DNA of 64,000 nucleotides from Flavobacteriaceae bacterium (lineage in GTDB: Bacteria > Bacteroidota > Bacteroidia > Flavobacteriales > Flavobacteriaceae). The DNA lies in the NCBI GenBank assembly GCA_018402135.1, contig JAGYJF010000003.1, forward strand, positions 868,001-932,000, written 5' to 3'. The translations under genes were made by a program, and so were the position numbers. The notes below the pieces were generated by a model. That model had not been told where the DNA came from, did not search any database, and was given only the letters and a program-made list of their open reading frames with translations. Below are positions 7,295-16,677 of the stretch, in pieces. Every line of letters begins with the position of its first letter. The stretch's first letter is position 1.

Positions 7295-9964
7295 ATGAAG
7301 AAGAATATTTTTGGCCTTTTTTTCTTAGTTATTTCAATAAGCTTGGCACAACAGAGGCAATTTGATATCAAATGGCAAGAAACCAAAGTTTTAGAAACTG
7401 ATTATTCTAGAATTGAAATACCATTCTTCGATGAAAGGCACTTCAGTTTTGATGATAATAATGGTATAAAATATTTTAATCAGTGGGAATCTTCTGAGCA
7501 AGTTGATGAGGACTCATCACAAATCACCAATATTGTTTACGAAACTATCACCAAAGGAGATTTAAAGCAATTGGACGAATCGTTAATACCAACGGATCAT
7601 CAATTATATCTTAGAAATGCTGTTGCCAGAAACCAGCAGTTTGTTTATTTAGAGTTATCTCCCATTATAAATGACAGCGGAGTTTACAAAAGGATAAAGA
7701 GTTTTTCGATTACTTACAATACTACTGCGCAGAATAGAAATTTTCAGTCTTCACGTAATACCAATCAGTTGATGAACTCGGTTTTGAGAACTGGTAATTG
7801 GTATAAATTCTACGTGACAGAGTCCGGTGTTTACAGGCTGAACAAATCGTTTTTAAATGCTTTGGGTTTAAACACCAATGGTTTAGACCCAAGAACGATA
7901 AAAATATATGGGAATGGTGGACGAATGTTACCGTTACTCAATTCAGAAGAATACCCTATTGATCTTACAGAAAATGCCATAAAGTTTGTAGGTGAGGAAG
8001 ACGGCAGCTTCGACAATGGTGATTTCATTCTTTTTTATGCTGAAGGTGTCAATGGTTACAGTATTGATAGCGATACCCATAATAATATTTATACAGATAA
8101 ATCCTATTATTATGTAAATGTAAGTTCAGGTCTGGGCAAACGCATTCAATCAATGCCTCAGCCACCAGTAGATGCTGATTTTTTGGTGGATACTTTCGAT
8201 GATTATCAATTTCATGAAAACGACGAGTTTAATTTGGTTAAACTTGGCAGGCGTTGGTATGGTGATCGATTCGACATAGAAACTGAGAGAGATTTTGAAT
8301 TTACTTTTCCTAATTTAATTACAGCAGAACCTATAACATTCGCAATTAAGGGTGCTGCAATTTCACCTCAGGTATCTAGTATGAGTGTTACTGCGAATGG
8401 ACAGCAAGCCACTAATTTAAATTTTTCAGCAGTTGATATTACTAGTGCGGTATTAGCAAGTGTTAATTCATTTACCGGAATAATCAATCCCTCCTCTGAA
8501 ACGATTAATGTTAATGTGGCTTACAATAATAATGGCATTCCTTCAGCAGTAGGATACATAGATTACATTACAATTAGAGCTACCAGAGCTTTACGTTATG
8601 CAGGTGAGCAACTTTTTTTTCAAAAAAATAACGTAGCCAACACTGGCGGTGTGGTGGCTTATCAAATTTCAAATGCGCAAGCAGTAAATGAAGTTTGGGA
8701 CATAAGTGACAGATTCAATGTTACCAATGTTTTAAATGAAAATTCTTCTGCAACATTTGATTTTAAAGCTCAGGCAGGAAGCAGCCGAAAATATGTTGCT
8801 TTTTCAAACAATAACGCTCCAGAGCCATTAAGAGATAATAGCGCTGCAGTAGCAAACCAGGATTTAAAAGGCAGTATTTTTTTAAATCGACAAGGTGAAT
8901 TTGAAGATGTTGATTATTTAATAATCGCACCGCAGTTATTTTTTTCACAAGCTCAAAGATTAGCCGACATAAATAACAGGGTATATAATTTAAATGTTAA
9001 AGTGGTTTCTCTCGATGACATTTACCTAGAATTCAGTTCAGGAAACCAAGATATTGCAGGCATAAGAAATTTTATCAAATATGTTTATGATAATGCAAGC
9101 GCTCAAGATAAACGTTTGAAATATGTATGCTTATTTGGCGACGGATCTTACGATTATAAAAACCGCATTCAAAATAACACCAATTTTGTACCTTCTTGGT
9201 ACGCTTTGGAAAGTTTCAGTCTTACAAGTTCTTTCGTGTCTGATGATTTTTATGGGATGATGGATCCAAATGAAGGAACACTTTCTGCCAATAACAGATT
9301 AGATTTGGCAATAGGAAGAATTTTGGCGGATTCACCGCAACGTGCAAGAGATTTAGTGGATAAGATTGAAACCTATCACGCCAAAGAATCTTATGGTAGC
9401 TGGCGTAATAATATCATAATGATTTCGGATGATGTTGATGAAGCCTGGGAACGAATTTTACAAGGAACAACCGACGATATCGGAAATAGTATTTCGGCAC
9501 AAAGTCCTTTTTTTAATGTTGTAAAAATTCACGCCGATGCATTTCAGCAAGCATCATCTTCTGCAGGAGATAGATACCCCGAAGTTAATGGTGCTATTAA
9601 AGATGCCATAGAAGTAGGTGCAATTTTGGTAAATTATTTTGGTCACGGTGGTGAAGACTTTTTGGCTAAAGAGCGAATTTTTGATAAAAACGATGCGCAG
9701 TCCATTAGTAATGATTGTAAATTTAATTGTTTTGTGACCATCACCTGTGAGTATACCAAATTTGATGATCCAAATCGACCCACAGCTGGCGAATTTACCT
9801 ATTGGAACAAAAAAGGCGGCGCTGTAAGTTTAGTGACCACAACGAGACAAATATTTGTGAGCGTTGGAGTTTCCTATAATATCGTCTTTTCAAATTACAT
9901 ATTCGAAACCATTAATGGTGAATATCCGTCTATTGCCGAGGCCCTTGCGGCTTACAAAAATTGA
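7295..9964 (+). CDS. porU: Type IX secretion system sortase PorU, N-terminal and catalytic part (frameshifted gene)
   Basis: PorU is the cell-surface gingipain-like (C25) sortase that removes C-terminal sorting domains of type IX cargo and attaches the protein to the surface. This frame gives 889 residues: signal peptide (FFLVISISLAQ), a long beta-rich N-terminal region, and the C25 catalytic domain with His784 in NYFGHGGEDF and Cys818 in TITCEYTKFD. The frame then breaks: after GEYPSIAEAL it reads AAYKN and stops, whereas the next frame continues with RLTKIDP and KRLVFYIGDP, exactly what PorU should have. One base too many in the CCC run at 9942-9944 explains it. Neighbours gldJ and porV confirm identity. 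Confidence 0.9.
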   Translation: MKKNIFGLFFLVISISLAQQRQFDIKWQETKVLETDYSRIEIPFFDERHFSFDDNNGIKYFNQWESSEQVDEDSSQITNIVYETITKGDLKQLDESLIPTDHQLYLRNAVARNQQFVYLELSPIINDSGVYKRIKSFSITYNTTAQNRNFQSSRNTNQLMNSVLRTGNWYKFYVTESGVYRLNKSFLNALGLNTNGLDPRTIKIYGNGGRMLPLLNSEEYPIDLTENAIKFVGEEDGSFDNGDFILFYAEGVNGYSIDSDTHNNIYTDKSYYYVNVSSGLGKRIQSMPQPPVDADFLVDTFDDYQFHENDEFNLVKLGRRWYGDRFDIETERDFEFTFPNLITAEPITFAIKGAAISPQVSSMSVTANGQQATNLNFSAVDITSAVLASVNSFTGIINPSSETINVNVAYNNNGIPSAVGYIDYITIRATRALRYAGEQLFFQKNNVANTGGVVAYQISNAQAVNEVWDISDRFNVTNVLNENSSATFDFKAQAGSSRKYVAFSNNNAPEPLRDNSAAVANQDLKGSIFLNRQGEFEDVDYLIIAPQLFFSQAQRLADINNRVYNLNVKVVSLDDIYLEFSSGNQDIAGIRNFIKYVYDNASAQDKRLKYVCLFGDGSYDYKNRIQNNTNFVPSWYALESFSLTSSFVSDDFYGMMDPNEGTLSANNRLDLAIGRILADSPQRARDLVDKIETYHAKESYGSWRNNIIMISDDVDEAWERILQGTTDDIGNSISAQSPFFNVVKIHADAFQQASSSAGDRYPEVNGAIKDAIEVGAILVNYFGHGGEDFLAKERIFDKNDAQSISNDCKFNCFVTITCEYTKFDDPNRPTAGEFTYWNKKGGAVSLVTTTRQIFVSVGVSYNIVFSNYIFETINGEYPSIAEALAAYKN
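9942..9944 (+). other. porU: Frameshift point in porU
   Basis: Removing one C from this CCC restores an uninterrupted reading EALRLTKIDP across the junction. The two frames differ by +1. No recognised programmed-frameshift signal (prfB-like stop context or slippery heptamer with pseudoknot) is apparent. Confidence 0.8.
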
Positions 9965-11156
9965 TCCTGCAGTTGCCGGAATCTCACAGAAACGATTGGT
10001 TTTTTATATTGGTGATCCCGCGATGAAATTATCTATTGCGAAGCCGGATGTAAGACTAACGCATATAAATGATGTGCCAGTTGCAGAAAACCCAAATACT
10101 TTGCAAGCGCTTGGTTATGCAAAGCTTTCAGGTCAGGTTACAGATGCTTCTGGAAATTTACTTAATAATTACAATGGAAAACTTTCTGCTACTGTATATG
10201 ATAAACCGTTAGAGCGCGAAACACTAGCGAACGACGGTGTTCAATTGGCTGGGCAAGTTATTAAATTAAATTTTGAAACCTTAGGTCAAGTAATTTTTAG
10301 AGGCCAAGCTACTGTCACAAACGGACAATTTGAATTTGATTTTATTGTGCCGCGAGATATTGGTATTCCAGTTGGCGCAGGCAAGGTAAGTTTTTACGCT
10401 ACCGACACCAACATAACTTCAGATAAAACGGGTTCAAGCTTTGATATTAACGTTGGTGGTATTAATGAAAATGCTGCTCAAGATAATATAGGTCCAATTA
10501 TAAACCTTTATATGAACGATGAAAATTTTGTTACTGGTGGTATAACTAACGAGTCGCCAACCTTGCTAGCAAAACTTCAAGATGATAATGGTATTAATAC
10601 GTCAAGCGGAATAGGGCACGATATCGTGGCAATACTAGACGGTGATGTTGCCAACCCTTTCATCCTTAATAATTACTATCAGGCCGATGTAGATGATTTT
10701 CAAAATGGAACCGTTTCTTATCCTTTGCGAGATTTAGAGCCTGGTTTGCACACACTCAATTTAAAAGCTTGGGATGTTTATAACAATTCATCAACAGCTG
10801 AAATTGAGTTTATGGTATTTAATCAAGATGAGGTATTGAAAATTGATAATGTTTTAAATTATCCTAATCCTTTTGTTAATTACACCGAATTTTGGTTTAA
10901 TCACAATAGTTCAACACCTTTAGACGTTTCAGTACAAATATTTACGGTTTCAGGTAAATTGGTTAGAACCCTTAACGGCCAAACCATGGGAGGCACAAAA
11001 TCTGTGAGCGCCTTGTCTAAGGATATTGTCTGGGATGGTCGTGACGATTTTGGCGAAAAAATTGGTAAAGGCGTATACGTTTATAGGCTAAAAGTACGTT
11101 CTAACAGTCTGAATAAAGAAGTTGAAAAGGTTGAAAAACTTGTAATACTACAATAA
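9942..11156 (+). CDS. porU: PorU, C-terminal part after the frameshift
   Basis: Continuation of porU in the +1 frame, about 404 residues. It opens with RLTKIDPAVAG, then KRLVFYIGDPAMKLSIAKP, the end of the C25 domain, followed by beta-sandwich domains and a C-terminal segment with NYPNPF, a SGKLVRTL strand, and GKGVYVYRLKV, which is the FlgD/type IX-like carboxy domain PorU carries. The frame is open from 9864 but residues before the junction are not PorU-like. There is no start codon with a convincing leader at the junction, so this part is probably not made separately. If the extra base is a sequencing error, the intact protein is about 1,290 residues, normal for flavobacterial PorU. Confidence 0.85.
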   Translation, partial: PLRLTKIDPAVAGISQKRLVFYIGDPAMKLSIAKPDVRLTHINDVPVAENPNTLQALGYAKLSGQVTDASGNLLNNYNGKLSATVYDKPLERETLANDGVQLAGQVIKLNFETLGQVIFRGQATVTNGQFEFDFIVPRDIGIPVGAGKVSFYATDTNITSDKTGSSFDINVGGINENAAQDNIGPIINLYMNDENFVTGGITNESPTLLAKLQDDNGINTSSGIGHDIVAILDGDVANPFILNNYYQADVDDFQNGTVSYPLRDLEPGLHTLNLKAWDVYNNSSTAEIEFMVFNQDEVLKIDNVLNYPNPFVNYTEFWFNHNSSTPLDVSVQIFTVSGKLVRTLNGQTMGGTKSVSALSKDIVWDGRDDFGEKIGKGVYVYRLKVRSNSLNKEVEKVEKLVILQ

Positions 11157-11169
11157 AAAATTATATTTG
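11139..11169 (+). promoter_or_regulatory. Promoter of porV
   Basis: CTTG at 11139-11142, a 19-base spacer and TATATTTG at 11162-11169. It overlaps the end of porU and would start transcription near 11176, giving porV its own promoter in addition to any read-through from porU. Confidence 0.6.
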
Positions 11170-11198
11170 CTATCCATTAAAGCCTTTCTGTAAGGTAT

Positions 11199-12458
11199 AT
11201 GAACTTAAAATTACTTATGAAGAATTACGCTCTAAACATCATTGCTCTTGCCTCAATAAATCTTTTTTTTGCTCAAAGTTCATTTGAAACTTTTCCAAAT
11301 CCGAACGATTCTCGTGTTATAACTACTGGTGTTCCCTTTATGCTGATAGCTCCAGATGCCCGAGCGGCTGGTATGGGTGATATGGGCGTAGCAACTTCTG
11401 TTGATGGTTTTTCACAACAATGGAATGCTGCAAAATATGCATTTTCAGAAGCAAAATCAGGTATTGGCTTGAGTTATACTCCCTATTTGAGCAGATTGGT
11501 AAACGATATCTCAATAGGTTATGTTACTTATTTTAATCGTTTATCAGAAAACAGCTCGATTTCAGGTAGTTTTAAATATTTCAGTTTAGGTGATATCACC
11601 CTAACTCAAGGGCCCAACGATCCAGGTTTAAATGTAAAACCAAATGAATTTACGGCAGATATTGCCTACACCCTAAGATTAGCGGATCAATTTGCCATGG
11701 GCGTTACCATGCGTTACTTAAGATCAGACTTGCGAATCAACCAAATTGATCCTAATGCCAATGCAGCGAGTACTTTTGGTGTTGATATTTCAGGATATTA
11801 CCAAAGTGAAGAAGAAGCCTATAACGATTTTAATGGTAGATGGAGAGGTGGTTTCGCGGTACAGAATTTGGGTCCAAAATTTAGATACGACGATGGTGGT
11901 CGTGAAAACTTTCAACCTACCAATATAAGAGTTGGTCTAGGTTTTGATTTTATTTTTGATGATTATAATAAATTAGGAATTACGTCTGAGTTTAGTAAAT
12001 TATTAGTCCCAACGCCCCCAATTTTTGGCGATAGAATTGAATATATTGACGACAACGAGAATGGTCAATATGATGAAGGTGAAGATACTTTGGTAAACGA
12101 AGAAAACAATGTAATTCTATCAGGACAAAGTAATGATGTTAGTTTTATCAGTGGAATATTTCAATCATTCGGTGATGCTCCAGGTGGTTTTAGCGAAGAA
12201 TTGAAAGAAATAACATGGGCGCTTGGCGCAGAATACACCTATCAAGATTCATTCGCTTTACGAGCAGGTTATTTTAATGAAAGCGACGAAAAGGGTGCTA
12301 GAAAGTTTTTTGCATTAGGTGCTGGTTTTAAATACACCACCATCAATATCGATTTATCCTACTTATTCTCGGCCTCACAAGTACAAAGTCCGTTAGAGAA
12401 TACTTTGAGATTTTCATTGACCTTTAATTTTGGAGATAAAACTTATCAAGAATTTTAA
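11199..12458 (+). CDS. porV: Type IX secretion system outer-membrane protein PorV (LptO)
   Basis: Outer-membrane beta-barrel that shuttles type IX cargo from the translocon to the PorU sortase complex. The 419-residue protein has a signal peptide ending near LFFAQ, then the PorV signature TTGVPFMLIAPDARAAGMGDMGVATS and an FadL-like barrel with alternating aromatic strands to a C-terminal LRFSLTFNFG strand. An alternative ATG seven codons in (MKNYALNII) would also give a good signal peptide. It directly follows porU; the pair is the attachment complex core, and the order gldJ, porU, porV, cdd, pdhA is typical in this family. Confidence 0.95.
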   Translation: MNLKLLMKNYALNIIALASINLFFAQSSFETFPNPNDSRVITTGVPFMLIAPDARAAGMGDMGVATSVDGFSQQWNAAKYAFSEAKSGIGLSYTPYLSRLVNDISIGYVTYFNRLSENSSISGSFKYFSLGDITLTQGPNDPGLNVKPNEFTADIAYTLRLADQFAMGVTMRYLRSDLRINQIDPNANAASTFGVDISGYYQSEEEAYNDFNGRWRGGFAVQNLGPKFRYDDGGRENFQPTNIRVGLGFDFIFDDYNKLGITSEFSKLLVPTPPIFGDRIEYIDDNENGQYDEGEDTLVNEENNVILSGQSNDVSFISGIFQSFGDAPGGFSEELKEITWALGAEYTYQDSFALRAGYFNESDEKGARKFFALGAGFKYTTINIDLSYLFSASQVQSPLENTLRFSLTFNFGDKTYQEF

Positions 12459-12482
12459 AGAATAACAATGAAACCAAATTTA

Positions 12483-12511
12483 AAACTATTGTCAAAAGCA
12501 ATAGTTTTTTT
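12483..12511 (+). terminator. Intrinsic terminator of porV
   Basis: AAACTATTG (12483-12491) pairs with CAATAGTTT (12499-12507) and is followed by a run of T. It isolates porV from cdd. Confidence 0.85.
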
Positions 12512-12577
12512 GTCGCATAATGTTTTTTAAGAAATACTGGTATTGATTTAATCGATTATCAATCGAATAAAATCATT

Positions 12578-12585
12578 TATCTTTA
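12578..12585 (+). promoter_or_regulatory. Possible -7 element for cdd
   Basis: TATCTTTA differs from TAnnTTTG by the last base only and lies 38 bases before the start codon. No clear -33 element. Confidence 0.3.
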
Positions 12586-12623
12586 CATAAAGTTATACTC
12601 AAAATTAAATTTAAGCGCCACTA

Positions 12624-13106
12624 TTGAAAGAATTACAAATCACCACCGATCTTCAGATATTTGAAAGTTTGAACGAACTGCCAAAAACGGTTAAAGAACT
12701 TATGAAAGTTGCATCAGAGGCGAGATTGAAAGCTTACGCGCCATATTCAAATTTTAGTGTAGGTGCGGCAATTCTTTTAGAAAACGGTGAAATTATTACG
12801 GGCAGTAACCAAGAAAATGCATCCTTTCCATCAGGCTTGTGTGCCGAAAGAACCGCTATTTATTACGCGGGAGCAAAATTCCCCAATAGTATAATTAAAA
12901 CTATGGCCATTATAGCCGGTTCTCAAAATCATAAAACAATCACACCAATACCGCCATGCGGTGCTTGCCGTCAAGCCATTGCCGAATACGAAATAAAGCA
13001 AGCGCAACCCATTGAGCTTTACTTTATGGGTGAAGAAGGCGAGATTATAAAATCAAATTCCTTGGCTAATTTGCTGCCATTACTCTTCGATAAAAACGTA
13101 CTGTAA
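12624..13106 (+). CDS. cdd: Cytidine deaminase
   Basis: Zinc enzyme of pyrimidine salvage, converting cytidine or deoxycytidine to uridine or deoxyuridine. The start is a TTG (the only candidate giving the usual N terminus KELQITTDLQIFESL); no ATG occurs before residue 27. At 160 residues it is the homotetrameric short type. Visible are YAPYSNFSVGAA, the catalytic CAE at residues 73-75 and the second zinc site PCGACRQ with Cys112 and Cys115. It sits between porV and the pyruvate dehydrogenase genes, in its own transcription unit given the terminator upstream. Confidence 0.93.
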   Translation: MKELQITTDLQIFESLNELPKTVKELMKVASEARLKAYAPYSNFSVGAAILLENGEIITGSNQENASFPSGLCAERTAIYYAGAKFPNSIIKTMAIIAGSQNHKTITPIPPCGACRQAIAEYEIKQAQPIELYFMGEEGEIIKSNSLANLLPLLFDKNVL

Positions 13107-13181
13107 CCACAAAGTTAAAATCAGAAGGAATTTCGTGCAATTTTTTAGTAATTAGCGTTTCTTCGTTAGTAACTAAAGTAC

Positions 13182-13189
13182 TATTTTTG
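13182..13189 (+). promoter_or_regulatory. Likely -7 element for pdhA
   Basis: TATTTTTG matches TAnnTTTG and lies 34 bases before the pdhA ATG. Upstream at the right distance only a TTTC is seen. Confidence 0.4.
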
Positions 13190-13222
13190 TATTTCCTTTA
13201 AACAAAACGTAAAAGGTTATCA

Positions 13223-14221
13223 ATGCAGAAAATCACAAAAGAAGTTTACCTTAAATGGTACGAGGACATGTTGTTCTGGAGAAAGTTTGAAGACAAACTT
13301 GCTGCCGTCTACATTCAACAAAAAGTAAGAGGTTTTTTACACCTTTATAATGGTCAAGAAGCGGTTCTTGCTGGTGCATTGCACGCAATGGATCTTACAA
13401 AAGATAAGATGATTACAGCCTACCGAAACCACGTTCAGCCTATTGGTATGGGAGTTGACCCTAGACGTGTTATGGCGGAATTATACGGCAAAGCAACAGG
13501 AACATCCCAAGGCCTTGGTGGTTCTATGCATATTTTTTCCAAAGAACACCGCTTTTACGGTGGTCATGGTATTGTTGGCGGTCAAATTCCTCTGGGAGCA
13601 GGAATTGCTTTTGGAGACAAATATCACGGTGTAGATGCTGTAACTTTATGTTGTTTTGGTGACGGAGCAGCTAGACAAGGGTCTTTGCACGAGACTTTTA
13701 ATTTGGCCATGCTTTGGAAATTACCAGTTGTATTTGTTTGCGAAAATAATGGTTATGCGATGGGAACTTCGGTTGAACGTACCGCTAATCATACAGAAAT
13801 TTGGAAATTAGGTTTAGGTTACGAAATGCCAGCGGGGCCAGTTGATGGTATGAATCCAGTAAAAGTTGCTGAAGCGTTTGATGAAGCCATTGGTAGAGCT
13901 AGACGTGGCGATGGACCAACATTTTTAGAGTTGAAAACGTACCGCTATAGAGGTCATTCTATGAGCGATGCGCAACACTACAGAACGAAAGATGAGGTGG
14001 CCGAATATAAAAAGATTGATCCTATTACGCAGGTAAAAGATATTATTCTTGAGAAGAAATATGCTACCGAAGAAGACATCAAAAAGATAGATAAACGCGT
14101 TAAAGATTTGGTAAACGAGTGCGAGAAATTTGCCGAAGAATCACCATACCCGGAGTTAAACGTTATGTATGATGCCGTATACGAGCAAGAAGATTACCCA
14201 TTTTTAAAACACAAAATATAG
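13223..14221 (+). CDS. pdhA: Pyruvate dehydrogenase E1 component subunit alpha
   Basis: Thiamine-diphosphate-dependent subunit that decarboxylates pyruvate as the first step of the pyruvate dehydrogenase complex. The 332 residues match E1-alpha length. The TPP/Mg motif is GDG at residues 146-148 ending in NN at 175-176; GGSMHIF and the phosphorylation-loop-like YRYRGHSMSD are also typical. Preference for pyruvate over branched-chain acids is inferred from the PdhA-like sequence and the partner gene. pdhC follows three bases after the stop, so the two are one operon. The E1 beta subunit (pdhB) is not adjacent and must be elsewhere, as is common in Flavobacteriia. Confidence 0.95.
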   Translation: MQKITKEVYLKWYEDMLFWRKFEDKLAAVYIQQKVRGFLHLYNGQEAVLAGALHAMDLTKDKMITAYRNHVQPIGMGVDPRRVMAELYGKATGTSQGLGGSMHIFSKEHRFYGGHGIVGGQIPLGAGIAFGDKYHGVDAVTLCCFGDGAARQGSLHETFNLAMLWKLPVVFVCENNGYAMGTSVERTANHTEIWKLGLGYEMPAGPVDGMNPVKVAEAFDEAIGRARRGDGPTFLELKTYRYRGHSMSDAQHYRTKDEVAEYKKIDPITQVKDIILEKKYATEEDIKKIDKRVKDLVNECEKFAEESPYPELNVMYDAVYEQEDYPFLKHKI

Positions 14222-14224
14222 ATT

Positions 14225-15892
14225 ATGGCCGAAATTATAAACATGCCTCGATTGAGTGATACTATGGAAGAAGGTACTGTGGCCACTTGGTTGAAGAAAG
14301 TTGGCGACAAAATTGAAGAAGGTGATATCTTAGCAGAAATTGAAACCGACAAAGCAACTATGGAATTTGAATCGTTTCATCAAGGAACGCTGTTGCATAT
14401 TGGTGTTCAAGAGGGCGAAACAACCAAAGTAGACGAATTGCTTGCTATAATTGGTGAAGAAGGCGAAGATGTTTCTAACTTAATAAAAGGTGCTAAAACA
14501 TCTAATGATAAAGATTCAGACAAAGAAGAAGCCAAAAAAGAAAGTAAAGAAGCCGAATCAAAATCTGAGGAGCCAAAAAATAAAGAATCAAAACCCGAAT
14601 CAGTCGAAATTCCTGAGGGTGTTACCGTGGTTACTATGCCGCGTTTAAGTGACACTATGGAAGAAGGAACTGTTGCAACTTGGCTGAAAAAGATTGGCGA
14701 TGAAGTAAGTGAAGGCGATATCTTAGCTGAAATCGAAACAGATAAGGCCACAATGGAATTTGAATCTTTCCAATCAGGTACACTTTTGCATATTGGTTTG
14801 AAAGAAGGCGAAACTGCTAAAGTAGACGAACTTTTAGCCATTATTGGCCCAAAAGACGCCGATGTTTCAAATATAGCCAAGAATTTTTCAGCAACTTCAG
14901 CTTCTGATTCCGATGAAAAAGTTGAGGCACCAAAACAAGAAACTCCAAAACAAGAAACAAAGCAAGTTGAAGCTCCAAAAGTTGATATTAAAATGGAGGC
15001 TAAACAAGACATACAATCCAACGATACTGTTAATGGTAGAATATTCATTTCACCGCTTGCCAAAAAAATGGCCGATGAAAAAGGTATTCAGTTATCTCAA
15101 GTAAAAGGAAGTGGCGACCAAGGAAGAATAGTTAAAAGAGATATAGAAAATTTCACGCCTGCAGCATTGCAAGGCGTTGGTTCTACTGCTAAATTTGTGT
15201 CTTCAGGGCAAGAGGATTTTGATGAAAAACCTAATTCTCAAATGCGTAAAGTCATCGCTAAAAGACTTGCTGAATCAAAATTCACGGCACCTCATTATTA
15301 CTTAAATGTTGAGTTTGATATGGATAACGCTATTGCGTTTAGAGCACAGTATAATTCTATACCAGACACAAAAATATCATTCAACGATATGGTTGTGAAA
15401 GCTTGTGCGTTGGCTCTAAAAAAACATCCACAAGTCAACTCCCAATGGTTTGCCGATAAAATGAAACTTAACAATCACGTTCACATTGGTGTGGCTGTAG
15501 CCGTTGAGGATGGTTTGCTGGTTCCCGTTGTGCGGTTTGCTAATGAGCAAAGTTTGCCTCAAATAAATGCAGGGGTAAAAGATTTTGCAGTTAGAGCGCG
15601 TAATAAAAAGCTTACACCACAAGAAATGGAAGGCAGCACTTTTACCATTTCAAATTTAGGTATGATGGGTATAGAAAGTTTCACATCAATAATCAACCAA
15701 CCTAATTCAGCTATCTTGTCGGTAGGTGCAATTATTGAAAAACCGGTAGTTAAAAATGGCCAAATCGTGGTTGGTAACACAATGAAACTGACCTTAGCTT
15801 GTGACCATCGAACCGTTGATGGCGCTACAGGTGCTGAATTTTTATTAACATTAAAGGGATATATCGAAAATCCGTTAACTATGCTGTTGTAA
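14225..15892 (+). CDS. pdhC: Pyruvate dehydrogenase E2, dihydrolipoamide acetyltransferase
   Basis: Core of the complex; transfers the acetyl group from lipoyl-lysine to CoA. Domains in order: a first lipoyl domain (residues 1-80, lipoylated Lys43 in ETDKATM), an acidic Lys/Glu/Ser-rich linker, a second nearly identical lipoyl domain (about 137-215, Lys174), a Gln/Lys linker, the peripheral-subunit-binding domain (SPLAKKMADEKGI to GRIVKRDIE, about 275-315) and the catalytic acyltransferase domain, with the active-site motif DHRTVDG and His528. The two lipoyl copies share long identical stretches at DNA level too, an internal duplication. 555 residues is normal for a two-lipoyl E2. Confidence 0.95.
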   Translation: MAEIINMPRLSDTMEEGTVATWLKKVGDKIEEGDILAEIETDKATMEFESFHQGTLLHIGVQEGETTKVDELLAIIGEEGEDVSNLIKGAKTSNDKDSDKEEAKKESKEAESKSEEPKNKESKPESVEIPEGVTVVTMPRLSDTMEEGTVATWLKKIGDEVSEGDILAEIETDKATMEFESFQSGTLLHIGLKEGETAKVDELLAIIGPKDADVSNIAKNFSATSASDSDEKVEAPKQETPKQETKQVEAPKVDIKMEAKQDIQSNDTVNGRIFISPLAKKMADEKGIQLSQVKGSGDQGRIVKRDIENFTPAALQGVGSTAKFVSSGQEDFDEKPNSQMRKVIAKRLAESKFTAPHYYLNVEFDMDNAIAFRAQYNSIPDTKISFNDMVVKACALALKKHPQVNSQWFADKMKLNNHVHIGVAVAVEDGLLVPVVRFANEQSLPQINAGVKDFAVRARNKKLTPQEMEGSTFTISNLGMMGIESFTSIINQPNSAILSVGAIIEKPVVKNGQIVVGNTMKLTLACDHRTVDGATGAEFLLTLKGYIENPLTMLL

Positions 15893-15917
15893 AAATAGCA
15901 TTGTTTTTATAAGTTAT

Positions 15918-15952
15918 ATCCCGTTTTGCTACTGCGAAACGGGATTTTTTTT
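15918..15952 (+). terminator. Intrinsic terminator of the pdhA-pdhC operon
   Basis: ATCCCGTTTTGC (15918-15929) pairs with GCGAAACGGGAT (15934-15945), one G-T pair, TACT loop, followed by eight T residues. Confidence 0.9.
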
Positions 15953-15972
15953 ACATTTACAATAAAAAAAGC

Positions 15973-16653
15973 GTGAAAAATATAATTATCACTGGTACTA
16001 GTCGCGGTATAGGTTTTGAATTAGTGAAGTTATTATCCCAACAAGGACATCAAATACTAGCATTATCAAGAAATTCTAAACCCATAGCACAGTTAAATTT
16101 AAAGAATGTTAGTTGTTTCGATTTTGACTTATCAGAGCCTGTGCAGTATGCAGAGGTAGAATCATTCATAAAATCGAATTGGAAAACTGTCAATATTCTT
16201 ATTAATAACGCAGGAGCATTACTAAACAAGCCATTTGCAGATACTTCTTATTTGGATTTTAAAAGTGTTTACGACACCAATGTTTTTGGTGTAGCTGAAA
16301 TGATAAAAACGGTGTTACCATTTTCTAACAGCGAAACACATGTGGTCACTATTAGTTCTATGGGAGGAGTTCAAGGAAGTTCAAAATTCCCAGGATTGGC
16401 TGCTTACAGTTCAAGTAAAGGTGCTGTAATAACACTTTCCGAATTATTAGCCGAAGAATATAAAGAAAATGGACCAAGCTTTAATGTATTGGCTTTAGGT
16501 GCTGTTCAAACAGAAATGTTAGCGGAAGCTTTTCCCGGATATCAGGCACCAACTAGTGCTGAAGAGATGGCTGCGTATATTGCTGAATTTGCAATGAACG
16601 GTCATAAATATTACAATGGAAAGGTTTTGCAAGTTTCTAATTCTACGCCTTGA
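15973..16653 (+). CDS. Short-chain dehydrogenase/reductase
   Basis: NAD(P)-dependent oxidoreductase of the classical SDR family; the substrate cannot be told. The start is GTG, placing the nucleotide-binding GTSRGIG at residues 8-14. Further motifs are NNAG at 78-81, catalytic Ser128/129, and the YxxxK pair Tyr145-Lys149 in AAYSSSKGA. At 226 residues it is slightly short but complete, ending after the substrate loop with a strand (YYNGKVLQVSN). It stands alone between the pdh terminator and the large secreted protein, 24 bases before the latter's start, so the two could be co-transcribed. Confidence 0.85.
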   Translation: MKNIIITGTSRGIGFELVKLLSQQGHQILALSRNSKPIAQLNLKNVSCFDFDLSEPVQYAEVESFIKSNWKTVNILINNAGALLNKPFADTSYLDFKSVYDTNVFGVAEMIKTVLPFSNSETHVVTISSMGGVQGSSKFPGLAAYSSSKGAVITLSELLAEEYKENGPSFNVLALGAVQTEMLAEAFPGYQAPTSAEEMAAYIAEFAMNGHKYYNGKVLQVSNSTP

Positions 16654-16677
16654 TTTACTTAAAATAACTTAAATGAA

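Noticed and set aside
9900-9970. Programmed frameshift in porU
   Set aside because: No slippery heptamer, no prfB-like stop context, and the C run is only three bases; an extra base by error or mutation is simpler.
13107-14224. Missing pdhB as a local deletion
   Set aside because: pdhA-pdhC without pdhB is the usual layout in flavobacteria; the beta subunit is normally encoded elsewhere.
14407-15063. 218-residue minus-strand open frame inside pdhC
   Set aside because: Mirror of the low-complexity Lys/Glu/Ala linkers and duplicated lipoyl domains of E2.
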